Below are positions 52,885 to 61,434 of a stretch of 64,000 nucleotides of DNA, one piece after another. Source of the DNA: Kapaibacterium sp044224925. GTDB lineage: Bacteria; Bacteroidota; Ignavibacteria; Kapaibacteriales; Kapaibacteriaceae. Positions within the stretch are counted from its first letter, which is position 1; each line of letters begins with the position of its first letter. Made by a program: the position numbers and the translations under genes. The stretch is taken from positions 886,152-950,151 of the forward strand of contig JBGAJM010000001.1 in NCBI GenBank assembly GCA_044224925.1. Direction: 5' to 3'. The notes under the pieces are model-generated. The model was not told where the DNA came from. It saw only the letters and a list, made by a program, of their open reading frames with translations, and made no database searches.

Positions 52885-54729
52885 CTACTTCTTGCCGCCC
52901 TTCTTCCCTGGCGCACCGTTCTGCCGTCCGACTTCCTTGCCGGGGGGACGTTGTCCGGGGACCGTTCTACCCTGCTGAGCGGCCATTTCCTGTGCTTCGC
53001 GCATCTTCTTCTGGAGCCAGCCCTCCTTTTTGGGGGCCTTTTTCAGGTCGGCGAGCGTCGGGATGTTCTTGGAGAACTTGTTCATGTAGATCTGCTGGCC
53101 GATCCCCATGATATTGAACATGAAGTAGTAGAGGTTCAACCCGGCGGGGAGCGTCGAGAACATGAGCGTGAGCATCACCGGCATCATGTAGACCATGGCC
53201 TTCTGGCGTGGGTCCGTGACGGCCTGCTTCTGCTGGATGAAGAGCGTGGCACCCATGAGCAGAGCCAGCCCCGAGAACTTGTCGATGTTGAAGAGCGGGA
53301 GCTTGAACGGCAGCGAAAAGATCACATCAGGCGTACTGAGGTCTGTGAGCCAGACCGGCAGGAAGCTGGCCTGACGGAGCTCCACATTCAGGTTCAACAC
53401 GGCATACAGGGCGTACAGGAACGGCATCTGCAACAGGAGCGGCAAGCAGCCGCCCGCAGGGTTGATCCCGTACTCGGAATACAGCTTCATCATCTCCTGC
53501 TGTTGCGAAGCCTGGTCGTCCTTGTACTTCTCACGAATGCGATTCATTTCGGGAGCCAAGAGCTTCATTTTCTGGGCACTCTTCATCTGACCGATGGAAA
53601 GCGGGTAGAGCAGGAGCTTCATGAAGATCGAGAACACGATGATGGCAATACCCCAGTTCGCAATGCCCTTATGCATGAGCTTGAGCACGGGTAGCATGAA
53701 GTACTCACCGATCGGCTTGACGATCCATTTGAATCCGAAGTTCATCACGTCGGTAAGGCCATACGAGGCCAGAATGTCGTAGTTCATCGGACCGGCGAAC
53801 AACGTGATCGCATGGGTCTGACGGCCTCCGCGGTACGGCAGCTTGTACGACATCGAATACACTTCCACCACGCCGTCGTTCGGCGCACCGAACTTCGTTC
53901 CCTCGGTGAAGACCGTTCCATCAAAGGTGGTCGTGGGCTTGAGGGCCACGGCGAAGTACTTGCTGCGTGTGGCCACGTAGTCGATGGAGCCCGACGTGCT
54001 TTGTTGCGTTGGCGTATTGAATTCCGTGGCATCGAACTCTTCGTGCGAGCCGCCGGCCGAAACGATCGTCACGGCATTGTTGCTCTCTTCGACGGCACTC
54101 TTCTCTTGATACCGAATACCGTTCTTCCATGTGAGATTCACGAAGCGGTTCGTGAACGGGATCACATCGTCCAACCGATCGAGCGTGATCGTCGTGCGCA
54201 CATCATAGGTGTTGCCCGTGAAGGTGTACGTGCGCTCAATGACGCCACTATCTGCCTGCACCGTTGCCGAAAGCGTGAGTGTGTCGGTACCCTTGACGCG
54301 GAACGAGGTGCCCGTGTTCTTCCAAGTGAAGTTCAAGGCCTTGCCATCCACCTTGGCACCGTTCTTCAAGCGGAAATCGAAGCCGTACTCTCGGGAGCCC
54401 GGATGAATGAGGTCCACCGGAGCACCATACCAGGCATTGAAGTTCTTCAATACCAATGAACGGATCGTACCACCGTAGGAACTCAACCGCACACGCAGCA
54501 GATCGGTCTCCACCGTGATGATGTCCTCGTCTCCCTGCATGGCCGAGGAGATGGAGGGCGGGACCGGCTTCGCAGGCGTTACCGCCGTGCGCACGGAATC
54601 CTGCAGCTCCTTGTGCTGTGCCGTCTTCTCGGGGGTCACATCGCGTACACTGACGGTACTTTGATAGAAGACCCAGCCGGCGACGACGAGACCGATGAGA
54701 ACGAGACCAATGGTTGAGTTGCGATCCAT
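52885..54729 (-). CDS. yidC: Membrane protein insertase YidC
   Basis: Inserts and folds inner-membrane proteins with or without Sec. The 614-residue product has the Gram-negative form: N-terminal helix (MDRNSTIGLVLIGLVVAGWVF), a large periplasmic beta domain (~60-350) and the five-helix core with NWGIAIIVFSIFMKLLLYPL, GGCLPLLLQMPFLYALY and MVYMMPVMLTLMFSTLPAGL. It ends in a basic tail (rich in Lys, Gly and Pro) suited to ribosome binding. ATG at 54729, 7 bases after the yidD stop. Part of rpmH-rnpA-yidD-yidC. Confidence 0.97.
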   Translation of the reverse strand: MDRNSTIGLVLIGLVVAGWVFYQSTVSVRDVTPEKTAQHKELQDSVRTAVTPAKPVPPSISSAMQGDEDIITVETDLLRVRLSSYGGTIRSLVLKNFNAWYGAPVDLIHPGSREYGFDFRLKNGAKVDGKALNFTWKNTGTSFRVKGTDTLTLSATVQADSGVIERTYTFTGNTYDVRTTITLDRLDDVIPFTNRFVNLTWKNGIRYQEKSAVEESNNAVTIVSAGGSHEEFDATEFNTPTQQSTSGSIDYVATRSKYFAVALKPTTTFDGTVFTEGTKFGAPNDGVVEVYSMSYKLPYRGGRQTHAITLFAGPMNYDILASYGLTDVMNFGFKWIVKPIGEYFMLPVLKLMHKGIANWGIAIIVFSIFMKLLLYPLSIGQMKSAQKMKLLAPEMNRIREKYKDDQASQQQEMMKLYSEYGINPAGGCLPLLLQMPFLYALYAVLNLNVELRQASFLPVWLTDLSTPDVIFSLPFKLPLFNIDKFSGLALLMGATLFIQQKQAVTDPRQKAMVYMMPVMLTLMFSTLPAGLNLYYFMFNIMGIGQQIYMNKFSKNIPTLADLKKAPKKEGWLQKKMREAQEMAAQQGRTVPGQRPPGKEVGRQNGAPGKKGGKK

Positions 54730-54736
54730 GGGAAGG

Positions 54737-55012
54737 TTAATGCGTGGAACAAGAATGATGTGCGTCCGCAGGAGGCACGAGATCGACACCACCCGCATGG
54801 AACGGGTGACATTTCGAAATGCGGCGGACGCCAAGACAAAGCCCTCGCAACACGCCGTGAATGCGCACGGCTTGGAGGGTGTATTCGGAACACGTTGGGG
54901 TGAATCGGCAGGAAGACGGGAAGAGTGGCGAAATGGCCACTTGATAGAAGCGAATGAGCAGACCCACGGCTGACGCTATGATGGACGGTCGTCGGTGCTC
55001 AGAGTGTTGCAT
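54737..55012 (-). CDS. yidD: Membrane protein insertion efficiency factor YidD
   Basis: A 91-residue small protein with the YidD signature FYQVAISPLFPSSCRFTPTCSEYTLQA and KCHPFHAGGVD (three conserved cysteines). It assists YidC-dependent insertion at the inner face of the membrane. The ATG at 55012 makes it overlap rnpA by 37 bases; a GTG about 16 codons downstream would remove the overlap and give a more usual length, so the start is uncertain. Confidence 0.92.
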   Translation of the reverse strand: MQHSEHRRPSIIASAVGLLIRFYQVAISPLFPSSCRFTPTCSEYTLQAVRIHGVLRGLCLGVRRISKCHPFHAGGVDLVPPADAHHSCSTH

Positions 55013-55389
55013 TCGCCTAATACCCGTAGAAGAAGTTGGTCCACCAGCGGTTGGATGTCTTCGAGTGTGATCAGGGCAGGGTGGGAAGGAGCGCTGCGAA
55101 CAACGGCAACAATGGTGGCGATCGTCGCCCGTTCGATCTCCGACGCATGATCTCGGATGCTGAACCGAAGCGCCTCGCGCAGGAGCCTTCGTATCCGACT
55201 GCGTACAACGGCCTTCTTGGCCATGCGTTTGGAAACTGTGACGCCAATGAGGACCACACCGGGGTCGACCGCTCGTGGAGCCCTACTGCGAAGCGTTACC
55301 GATAGCAGAAGCAAACCGGCGGATACGCGGCGTCCCGACCGATACGCGTCGGAAAATGCCTCGAATCCCTTGATCGGCCGAACGTGCAT
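54976..55389 (-). CDS. rnpA: Ribonuclease P protein component
   Basis: Protein subunit of RNase P, which matures tRNA 5' ends. The 137-residue basic protein has the central RNR motif region SKRMAKKAVVRSRIRRLLREALR, with Ser replacing the usual Asn. It opens with FEAFSDAYRSGRRVSAGLLLL, matching the family's F..vy..G.r. segment. It follows rpmH by 18 bases. Confidence 0.93.
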   Translation of the reverse strand: MHVRPIKGFEAFSDAYRSGRRVSAGLLLLSVTLRSRAPRAVDPGVVLIGVTVSKRMAKKAVVRSRIRRLLREALRFSIRDHASEIERATIATIVAVVRSAPSHPALITLEDIQPLVDQLLLRVLGECNTLSTDDRPS

Positions 55390-55407
55390 GGCCGGCCGTT
55401 CCGCGTC

Positions 55408-55554
55408 TTAACGGTGCGACGAGACGGCGATACGAGCACGACCCTTTGCGCGACGGCGGTTGAGGATCTTGCGACCGTTCTTCGTGGACATGCGCAGGCG
55501 GAAGCCGTGCTTGTTAAGACGCTTGCGCTTGCTTGGCTGATATGTACGCTTCAT
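55408..55554 (-). CDS. rpmH: 50S ribosomal protein L34
   Basis: A 48-residue very basic protein, MKRTYQPSKRKRLNKHGF then RLRMSTKNGRKILNRRRAKGR, the textbook L34 sequence. It heads the rpmH-rnpA-yidD-yidC cluster. Its promoter overlaps the terminator of the upstream DUF3467 gene. Confidence 0.98.
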   Translation of the reverse strand: MKRTYQPSKRKRLNKHGFRLRMSTKNGRKILNRRRAKGRARIAVSSHR

Positions 55555-55602
55555 GCATTCACCTGATCGGATCTAATGTGCTGATGTTGTTTTGCAGGAC
55601 CA

Positions 55603-55631
55603 CAAAAATACAAAAGGGCGCGGGATAACAA
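55603..55631 (-). promoter_or_regulatory. Promoter of the rpmH cluster, overlapping a terminator
   Basis: Minus strand TTG (55631-55629), 18-base spacer, perfect TATTTTTG (55610-55603), about 48 bases before the rpmH ATG. The TTG lies in the loop of the upstream terminator and the -7 element in its T-tract. Confidence 0.7.
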
Positions 55632-55647
55632 GCGATCCCGCGCCCTT
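55611..55647 (-). terminator. Intrinsic terminator after DUF3467 gene
   Basis: AAGGGCGCGGGAT-CGCTTGTT-ATCCCGCGCCCTT, a perfect 13-bp stem, followed on the minus strand by TTGTATTTTTG. Lies ~20 bases after the DUF3467 stop. Confidence 0.9.
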
Positions 55648-55665
55648 GAATTTTTCAGGGGGTCC

Positions 55666-55983
55666 TTAGTTGATCCCTGCCGACCCTTGGACGTTCGGAT
55701 ACTGCTGGAGCTGTCCGTCCACCGAGATCTCGCCATACTGCTGCTCGAACTTGCCCACGTTCTCGGCCAGGGCATGCAAGAGGAGCTTGGCATGTTGTGG
55801 CGTCATCACGATACGGGCATGCACGCGGGCCTTGGGCACGCCGGGCAGGATACGTGTGAAATCGATCACGAACTCGGCCGGCGAGTGCGAAATGATGGCA
55901 AGGTTGGAGTAGATGCCTTCGGCCTCTTTTTCGCCGAGTTCAATGGTCATCTGCTGTTGGGGTTGTTGGTCGTTGTTGGCCAT
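55666..55983 (-). CDS. DUF3467 protein
   Basis: A 105-residue cytoplasmic protein of the DUF3467 family. It opens with a Gln-rich tail, then has the core IELGEKEAEGIYSNLAIISHSPAEFVIDF, RILPGVPKARVHARIVMTPQHAKLLLHAL and ENVGKFEQQYG. The family is widespread in Bacteroidota, always small and single-domain, with no proven function. It follows the TPR lipoprotein gene by 14 bases and is ended by its own terminator. Confidence 0.92.
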   Translation of the reverse strand: MANNDQQPQQQMTIELGEKEAEGIYSNLAIISHSPAEFVIDFTRILPGVPKARVHARIVMTPQHAKLLLHALAENVGKFEQQYGEISVDGQLQQYPNVQGSAGIN

Positions 55984-55997
55984 GATGGATCCAATGG

Positions 55998-57503
55998 TTA
56001 TTTCAATTGTTGAGCCTTGGCGGTGGCTTCCTTCATCTTGTCGATCATGTTGTTCCGAGCGTAGACACCTTCCATCACGCGGTAGTAGTCTTTGTTCGTT
56101 TGAAACTTCATCTCGAGCGCTTCCAATTCCATGATGATGGCCTTGACCTTCGGACGCTCCTTGCGGACCTCGTAGATGTTCGCAAGCTGGTCTAGGACGG
56201 TCAGGTTGTCGGCATATTGCGGACTCTTCCGAAGCTGCTCGAAATAATCGGCCGATGTTTTCAGATCGGCAAGATAGCTCTCGTTGATCTTGTAATTCTT
56301 GTCCTTGTCCTTCTTCTCTTGCTCTGCACGCTGCAATAGGCTGGCCTTGTTCTTGAACGCAGCCGCAAGGTTGAAGAGTGCCGTGGTGTTCGAAGGTTCG
56401 TTCTCGAGAATGATCGTGTACTGCACCATGGCCTCGTCGGTGCGCTCAAGCTGCATGAGCAATGCGGCATACTGCATACGCGTGGAAACGTTCTTCGCAT
56501 CCGCGTCCACAAGTCGCTTGATCTCCATGAGGGCCTCGTCGCTCTTGCCCAACTGCTGCAGCAACTGCGTGCGCATCGGGATCAGCTCCACATCGCTTGG
56601 CTTCGCCGTTTGCACGATGTTGCACAGTCCAAGGGCATCCTCGCTGTTGCCGCGTGCATAGTCAGTGAAGGCCATGGCCTTCACCGGCGCTAGCGTCACA
56701 TTGCGTGCGCGCCACTTCTCTGCCTCGGCAATGGATGCGGGAAGGTTGTACGTCCAACCCGTTACCACGGCATCAGCACTTCCCGTTTGCGTACTGAAGA
56801 TGAAGAGATCCCTGCCGCCCACGTCGAACTTGTCCTTGTACACGAGTTCGTTCGTGGCCGTGTCGAGTTTTTGCTGCACCGGTGTACCAAGGGTCTTCAA
56901 GACCTCCTGCCGTGTGGATCCCAACGAAAGCTGCTTGGTCTTCATGATGTTGAAGCCGGCCTCTTCGAGTTTCCACCATGCCCGGAAGGTGGTCATCGCT
57001 GTGTTGGTATCACCTGTCGACTCATGCAACTGCCCCATCAGGTTGAGCGGCTCCGAATACTCGGGCTTGACCGTCATGGCACCTTGCAGTGCGACGATGG
57101 CGGCACGAAGATCGGTTTCCTGCTTGTTGGTCACAAAGTCGTTGTACTTCGAAATGCCTTCGTTATAGAAGCCGACCCAGGCATTGAAGGCATCGATCGA
57201 CATTTCGGTCACGTCCGATGGCTTCACACCCGGACATGCACGTGCCTTCGCATAGGCGTCTGCCATACCCTTGAAATCGTTCATCCGCATCGAGGTCTTG
57301 CCAAGCATGATGAGTGCCTCGCAATTCTCCGGATGCAGTTCCAATTCTTTGAGCAACGACTCCTTGGCCTTGTCGTAGTTCTTTGCCTGATAGGCCTTGC
57401 GGGCCGTGGACATTTCCGACGAGGCGCATTGGAACCCTTGCGTCATCAAGGCGGCAAATGCAATGAGCACGAGGTAATAGACGGTGCGATTCACGGTCCC
57501 CAT
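55998..57503 (-). CDS. TPR lipoprotein with a BamE/SmpA-like insert
   Basis: A 501-residue protein with a signal peptide and candidate lipobox (TQGFQCAS, Cys26). TPR repeats run on both sides (ARKAYQAKNYDKAKESLLKE; QLLQQLGKSDEALMEIKRLV; AMVQYTIILENEPSNTTALF). Between them, about residues 195-265, the text LSLGSTRQEVLKTLGTPVQQ ... ELVYKDKFD reads like the small BamE/SmpA fold (G.t..eV...lG.P...). The combination suggests an envelope scaffold. A perfect minus-strand -7 element, TAGGTTTG (57532-57539), precedes the ATG by 28 bases. Confidence 0.8.
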   Translation of the reverse strand: MGTVNRTVYYLVLIAFAALMTQGFQCASSEMSTARKAYQAKNYDKAKESLLKELELHPENCEALIMLGKTSMRMNDFKGMADAYAKARACPGVKPSDVTEMSIDAFNAWVGFYNEGISKYNDFVTNKQETDLRAAIVALQGAMTVKPEYSEPLNLMGQLHESTGDTNTAMTTFRAWWKLEEAGFNIMKTKQLSLGSTRQEVLKTLGTPVQQKLDTATNELVYKDKFDVGGRDLFIFSTQTGSADAVVTGWTYNLPASIAEAEKWRARNVTLAPVKAMAFTDYARGNSEDALGLCNIVQTAKPSDVELIPMRTQLLQQLGKSDEALMEIKRLVDADAKNVSTRMQYAALLMQLERTDEAMVQYTIILENEPSNTTALFNLAAAFKNKASLLQRAEQEKKDKDKNYKINESYLADLKTSADYFEQLRKSPQYADNLTVLDQLANIYEVRKERPKVKAIIMELEALEMKFQTNKDYYRVMEGVYARNNMIDKMKEATAKAQQLK

Positions 57504-57531
57504 TCCTTATTCAGTGGTCGATCTGACAGTG

Positions 57532-57539
57532 CAAACCTA
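57532..57539 (-). promoter_or_regulatory. -7 element, TPR lipoprotein-DUF3467 unit
   Basis: Perfect TAGGTTTG on the minus strand, located in the 39 bases between the upstream stop and this ATG. No TTG at -33. Confidence 0.5.
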
Positions 57540-57542
57540 CAA

Positions 57543-60500
57543 TCATTTCCGCAGACGCTTCTCTGTTTGCTCGCGCGTTTCCACGCCGATCTCGGACTTC
57601 CCTGCCGCCTTCAAGGCCTCGTTGACGGGAGGGAGCAAGGAGGCAAGGATCGACTCAACGGAACGCGTGCCGTTACCGACACGCTCGGCAAGGATAGCGG
57701 CGTGATCGCGCTGCGTTGCCGTTGGCTTGCCCATGTAGTTGTTCACCTGTCCGTAGAGACCCGACAGTTGCTCGCGCAGTTGCTCTTCGCCGGTGATCAG
57801 ACCCACTTTCGTGTTCACGAACTGCTTGTTCATGGCATCCAGTGTGTCGCGCAGCGAACGCATGTTCGCAATGGTGCCGGCGGGAATCCCCTCGGGATGA
57901 GCGAGCATGGTGTCGAGGCGCGTGCGCGTGCGAAGCGCAAGGTCCTGCGTGATGGCCAACTCGGTCTGCAATCGATACAACGTCATCACCAGTTCTTGCT
58001 GCGATGCACGGTCGGCATTCGAGTGTTGATAGATGGGGTCGGTGACCACGGTGAACGTGCCCGTGAAGACGGTACCGGCACGATGCACCTCGACGGTGTA
58101 GGTGCCTTCGGGGGCGAGCGGACCTGAGAACGATCCCCCTGCAAAGCCCACTTCGCTAGTTGCCGTGATGGGCGGTGGCAACCGCAGTGGCCATTCCACC
58201 TTGTTCAATCCTTTGCGTGTCGATGCAGGCAGTTTGCGGATGACCGTACCGGCGGGATCCTTGATCACGATCTCGGTGGCACCCTTGAGCGGACGTTCCT
58301 TGAGGAAGTACCAGATGGTGGCCACGTCATCGGTGGTGGATCCCACGAATTCTCCGTCGCCACTGAAGCGTTGGGAGATCACGCCCATGCGACGCACGGC
58401 TGGTCGACTTGGCAGCATCGTCACTTCTTGCGAGATGCTCTGCGGATCGAAGGCACGCAACGGCGTGAGATCATCGAGCACATAGATGCCTCGACCATGC
58501 GTTGCGATCACAAGGTCGTGATCACGCGGATGCACGGCCAGATCGCGCACGGGCACCGGAGGAATGGCGTTGCGGAACGGGAGCCAATGCGCACCGGCAT
58601 CGAAGCTCACGTAGAGACCGAATTCCGTACCGAGATAAAGAAGCTCTGCACGAACGGGATCTTGACGGATGACGTTGGCATAGCCTTTCACGTCGGGAGA
58701 TGCAGCGACCAACGACGTCCACGTTGCACCATGATCGGTGGTCTTGTACACGTACGGCGTCATGTCTCCGCGCGTATGTCCGTCGAACGTTGCATACGCA
58801 ACAGCCGGATCCGTTGGCGATGCTTCCACGCACGACACCCAAGTGTGTGCCGGTACGCCACCAACGTTGGCGGTCACATTCGTCCATGTCGATCCACCGT
58901 TCCGTGTCACTTGGATGTTGCCATCGTCGGTTCCCACCCAGATCACATCGGCATCCTTTGCAGCATCGCCAATGGTGACGATGGTGCAGTGGTTCTCGGC
59001 TGACGAATTGTCGACGGTGAGACCACCACTCTGATCCTGCTTGAGCTTCGTACTGTCATTCGTGGTGAGGTCGGGCGAAATGGTCTTCCATGCATCGCCT
59101 CTGTTGGACGATCGATGCAGGTATTGCGAGCCCATGAAGATCACCGACGGATCGGCCGAACTGCGCACGATGGGCGTGTTCCAATTGAAGCGAAGCGTGC
59201 CCTCTTCTCGTGAGGCCACGGGTTGCACTTTCTTCGTCTCTCCATTGCGAAGGTCGGTGCGCTGTGCCTCGCCGCCTTGCGATTCCCAGAAGATGATGTT
59301 CTCGTCGGTGGCGTCGGGCAGGACGGCAAAGCCATCGCCATAGCCAACGTTCTTCCAGTCGGCATTATGGATCCCATCCGACGTGCGCACGGGCGCAAAC
59401 CACGAGCCGTTGTCTTGCAGTCCGCCGTAGACGTAGTAGGGCGACCGCATGTCGAGACTCACGTGATAGAACTGCGAGATGGGAAGGTTGGCAAGGTGGC
59501 GGAATCGCTTGGCCTTGTCGAAGGATTCGTACAGTCCACCATCGGTAGCGTCGAGGATGTGTGCATTGTCGCGCTTGTCGATCCACATCGCATGATGGTC
59601 GCTGTGCGAACTGCCACCCAAGGCATCGAACGATGCTCCCCCATCGGCAGAGCGATAGTAGTTGAGTCCGGCCTTGTGAATGACGTTCTTGTCAACCGGG
59701 TCGGCAACGATGCGAGAGAAGTAGAACGGACGTACCGATGAGGCCGACGTGGTGCTGCGACGTTCCCACGTGGCACCGGCGTCGGTGGAGCGATAGAAGC
59801 CGCTTTCGGCGGCTTCGACATTGGCATAGATCAACGTGTGATCGAGCGGCGAGATATCGATGGCGATGCGACCAAGATCACCTTGCGGAAGTCCGTTCGT
59901 GAGCTTCGTCCATGTTGTTCCGCCGTCGGTCGAACGATAGAGTCCGCTTCCGGGTCCGCCCGATGCAAAGGAATACGGTGTTCGACGGAACTCCCACATG
60001 GCAGCATACAACACGTTGGGATCGGTGGTATCCATCACCACGTCCGCACATCCGCTGCGCTCGTTGGTGAAGAGCACGTTCTCCCACGTTGCGCCGCCGT
60101 CGGTGGTGCGATAGAGGCCGCGGTCCTTGCTGTCGGACCACAGTGCACCGGTCACGGCAACGAAGACGCGACGTGGATCCTTGGGGTCGATCTGAATGCG
60201 GGCAATGCGTTCGCTCTTCGGCAGACCAACGAACGTCCAGGTCTTGCCGCCATCATAGCTTCGATACACACCATCACCAACGGAAGTGCTGTTACGCGTC
60301 CACGACTCCCCCGTCCCCACCCATACGGTATCGGGGCGGGCTTGGTCGATGGCGATCGCACCGATGGATTGATTGAAGTCGTCGAACACGGGTTGCATGG
60401 TCACACCACCATTGGTGCTCTTCCATACGCCACCACTTGCCGCACCTACGTAGATGATCTTGGGATCGGAGGAGACCACGGCAAGGTCGGCAATGCGTCC

Positions 60501-60626
60501 GCCCATGGTCGCCGGACCGATCGAACGAGCGCGCATGCCGCCGAGCATACCACCCGTCATGGTCGTTTGCGAAACAGCGCTGACCGTCGTGGCGACGATC
60601 AGCGCTGCTGAAAAGAGGTTCTTCAT
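57543..60626 (-). CDS. Large secreted BNR/sortilin-type propeller protein
   Basis: A 1027-residue protein with signal peptide MKNLFSAALIVATTVSAVSQ. About ten Asp-box blades (WKSTNGGVTMQPV, YRSYDGGKTWTF, YRTTDGGATWEN, YRSTDGGTTWTK, YRSTDAGATWER, YKTTDHGATWTS) form one or two ten-bladed VPS10-type propellers. A ~250-residue C-terminal region follows (SGPLAPEGTYTVEVHRAG; helical tail VESILASLLPPVNEALKAAG). It does not end in a T9SS domain, unlike the smaller propellers here. Often annotated as glycosyl hydrolase, but no catalytic residues are evident. It lies 8 bases after the LolA-like gene. Confidence 0.87.
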   Translation of the reverse strand: MKNLFSAALIVATTVSAVSQTTMTGGMLGGMRARSIGPATMGGRIADLAVVSSDPKIIYVGAASGGVWKSTNGGVTMQPVFDDFNQSIGAIAIDQARPDTVWVGTGESWTRNSTSVGDGVYRSYDGGKTWTFVGLPKSERIARIQIDPKDPRRVFVAVTGALWSDSKDRGLYRTTDGGATWENVLFTNERSGCADVVMDTTDPNVLYAAMWEFRRTPYSFASGGPGSGLYRSTDGGTTWTKLTNGLPQGDLGRIAIDISPLDHTLIYANVEAAESGFYRSTDAGATWERRSTTSASSVRPFYFSRIVADPVDKNVIHKAGLNYYRSADGGASFDALGGSSHSDHHAMWIDKRDNAHILDATDGGLYESFDKAKRFRHLANLPISQFYHVSLDMRSPYYVYGGLQDNGSWFAPVRTSDGIHNADWKNVGYGDGFAVLPDATDENIIFWESQGGEAQRTDLRNGETKKVQPVASREEGTLRFNWNTPIVRSSADPSVIFMGSQYLHRSSNRGDAWKTISPDLTTNDSTKLKQDQSGGLTVDNSSAENHCTIVTIGDAAKDADVIWVGTDDGNIQVTRNGGSTWTNVTANVGGVPAHTWVSCVEASPTDPAVAYATFDGHTRGDMTPYVYKTTDHGATWTSLVAASPDVKGYANVIRQDPVRAELLYLGTEFGLYVSFDAGAHWLPFRNAIPPVPVRDLAVHPRDHDLVIATHGRGIYVLDDLTPLRAFDPQSISQEVTMLPSRPAVRRMGVISQRFSGDGEFVGSTTDDVATIWYFLKERPLKGATEIVIKDPAGTVIRKLPASTRKGLNKVEWPLRLPPPITATSEVGFAGGSFSGPLAPEGTYTVEVHRAGTVFTGTFTVVTDPIYQHSNADRASQQELVMTLYRLQTELAITQDLALRTRTRLDTMLAHPEGIPAGTIANMRSLRDTLDAMNKQFVNTKVGLITGEEQLREQLSGLYGQVNNYMGKPTATQRDHAAILAERVGNGTRSVESILASLLPPVNEALKAAGKSEIGVETREQTEKRLRK

Positions 60627-60634
60627 GAATGGGC

Positions 60635-61357
60635 TTACTTCGGCATCGTGAACACCGAGTCGGCGATCTCGATGTTCGTTTCAACTTTCTTGAGCGTGAT
60701 CGTCTGAACGGTAGTGCCTTGTGTGCGCATTTCCATTTGGAACGGACGCAACACACCGCCAATGTTCTGATAGTCGGAATAGACCGTTTCGATATCCATT
60801 TCCTGACCCATCATCGATGCCTTCTTCTCTTTCTTCAGTTCGAGGAACGATACGGCATCGATGTAGATGAACATCGTTTCCTTTTCCTTCGTGAACTTGA
60901 GCTTATAGGCCGTGGAACCGTCAACGTCCACGGAGCCGAGGTTCTCGACCGACCAACCGTCTTCTTTGTATCCGACAAGGTCGCCATCGATATCGGCCAT
61001 GTCCTTCATGTCCTTTACCTGATCATCTGGAAGTTTCTCGGCCTTGCCCGTGCCGCCCATCGGATTGATCATCCAGCCGGTGGAACCGTCGAGGGCCATC
61101 ACGAACTTCATACCCTGCATCTCGTTCTCAGCACGCATTTTACCGCCGCGCTTGACCTTCAACGTGAACGTCATGTCCATCTGCATTTGGGCCATGGCCA
61201 TGGTCCCCGTGGCAGAATAGGATGTGAGCGCCTTGAACTTTGCGAGGCCGCCCTGAGCATCGATGCTCTTCGAAATGATCTCGTCAGGTGTGATGGCCTG
61301 CGCGGTGAATGCCATCGTCGTGAGGAGCATGGCAGCGAGAAATACACGGATCTTCAT
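60635..61357 (-). CDS. LolA-like periplasmic lipoprotein-carrier protein
   Basis: A 240-residue secreted protein; signal peptide MKIRVFLAAMLLTTMAFTAQA. The mature part opens PDEIISKSIDAQGGLAKFKAL, typical of the LolA/LolB-like superfamily, and continues as an unclosed beta-barrel (MQMDMTFTLKVKRGGKMRAE; STGWMINPMGG; YIDAVSFLELKKEKKASMMG; DYQNIGGVLRPFQMEMR). This outer-membrane-lipoprotein-sorting-like group binds lipids in a hydrophobic groove; a true LolA role is unproven. GGAG precedes the ATG. Cotranscribed with the propeller gene. Confidence 0.82.
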   Translation of the reverse strand: MKIRVFLAAMLLTTMAFTAQAITPDEIISKSIDAQGGLAKFKALTSYSATGTMAMAQMQMDMTFTLKVKRGGKMRAENEMQGMKFVMALDGSTGWMINPMGGTGKAEKLPDDQVKDMKDMADIDGDLVGYKEDGWSVENLGSVDVDGSTAYKLKFTKEKETMFIYIDAVSFLELKKEKKASMMGQEMDIETVYSDYQNIGGVLRPFQMEMRTQGTTVQTITLKKVETNIEIADSVFTMPK

Positions 61358-61434
61358 CAATTCTCCATAGGAAGTGTGGGGCCAATGACGCAAAATTGCA
61401 CTTCGTGTTTCACACCGACATCAAGAAATCACTC

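Noticed and set aside
52885..55650. Possible replication origin, since rpmH-rnpA-yidC often sits next to dnaA
   Set aside because: No dnaA, no cluster of DnaA boxes and no AT-rich unwinding stretch; the neighbours are a DUF3467 gene and an Omp28-like gene.
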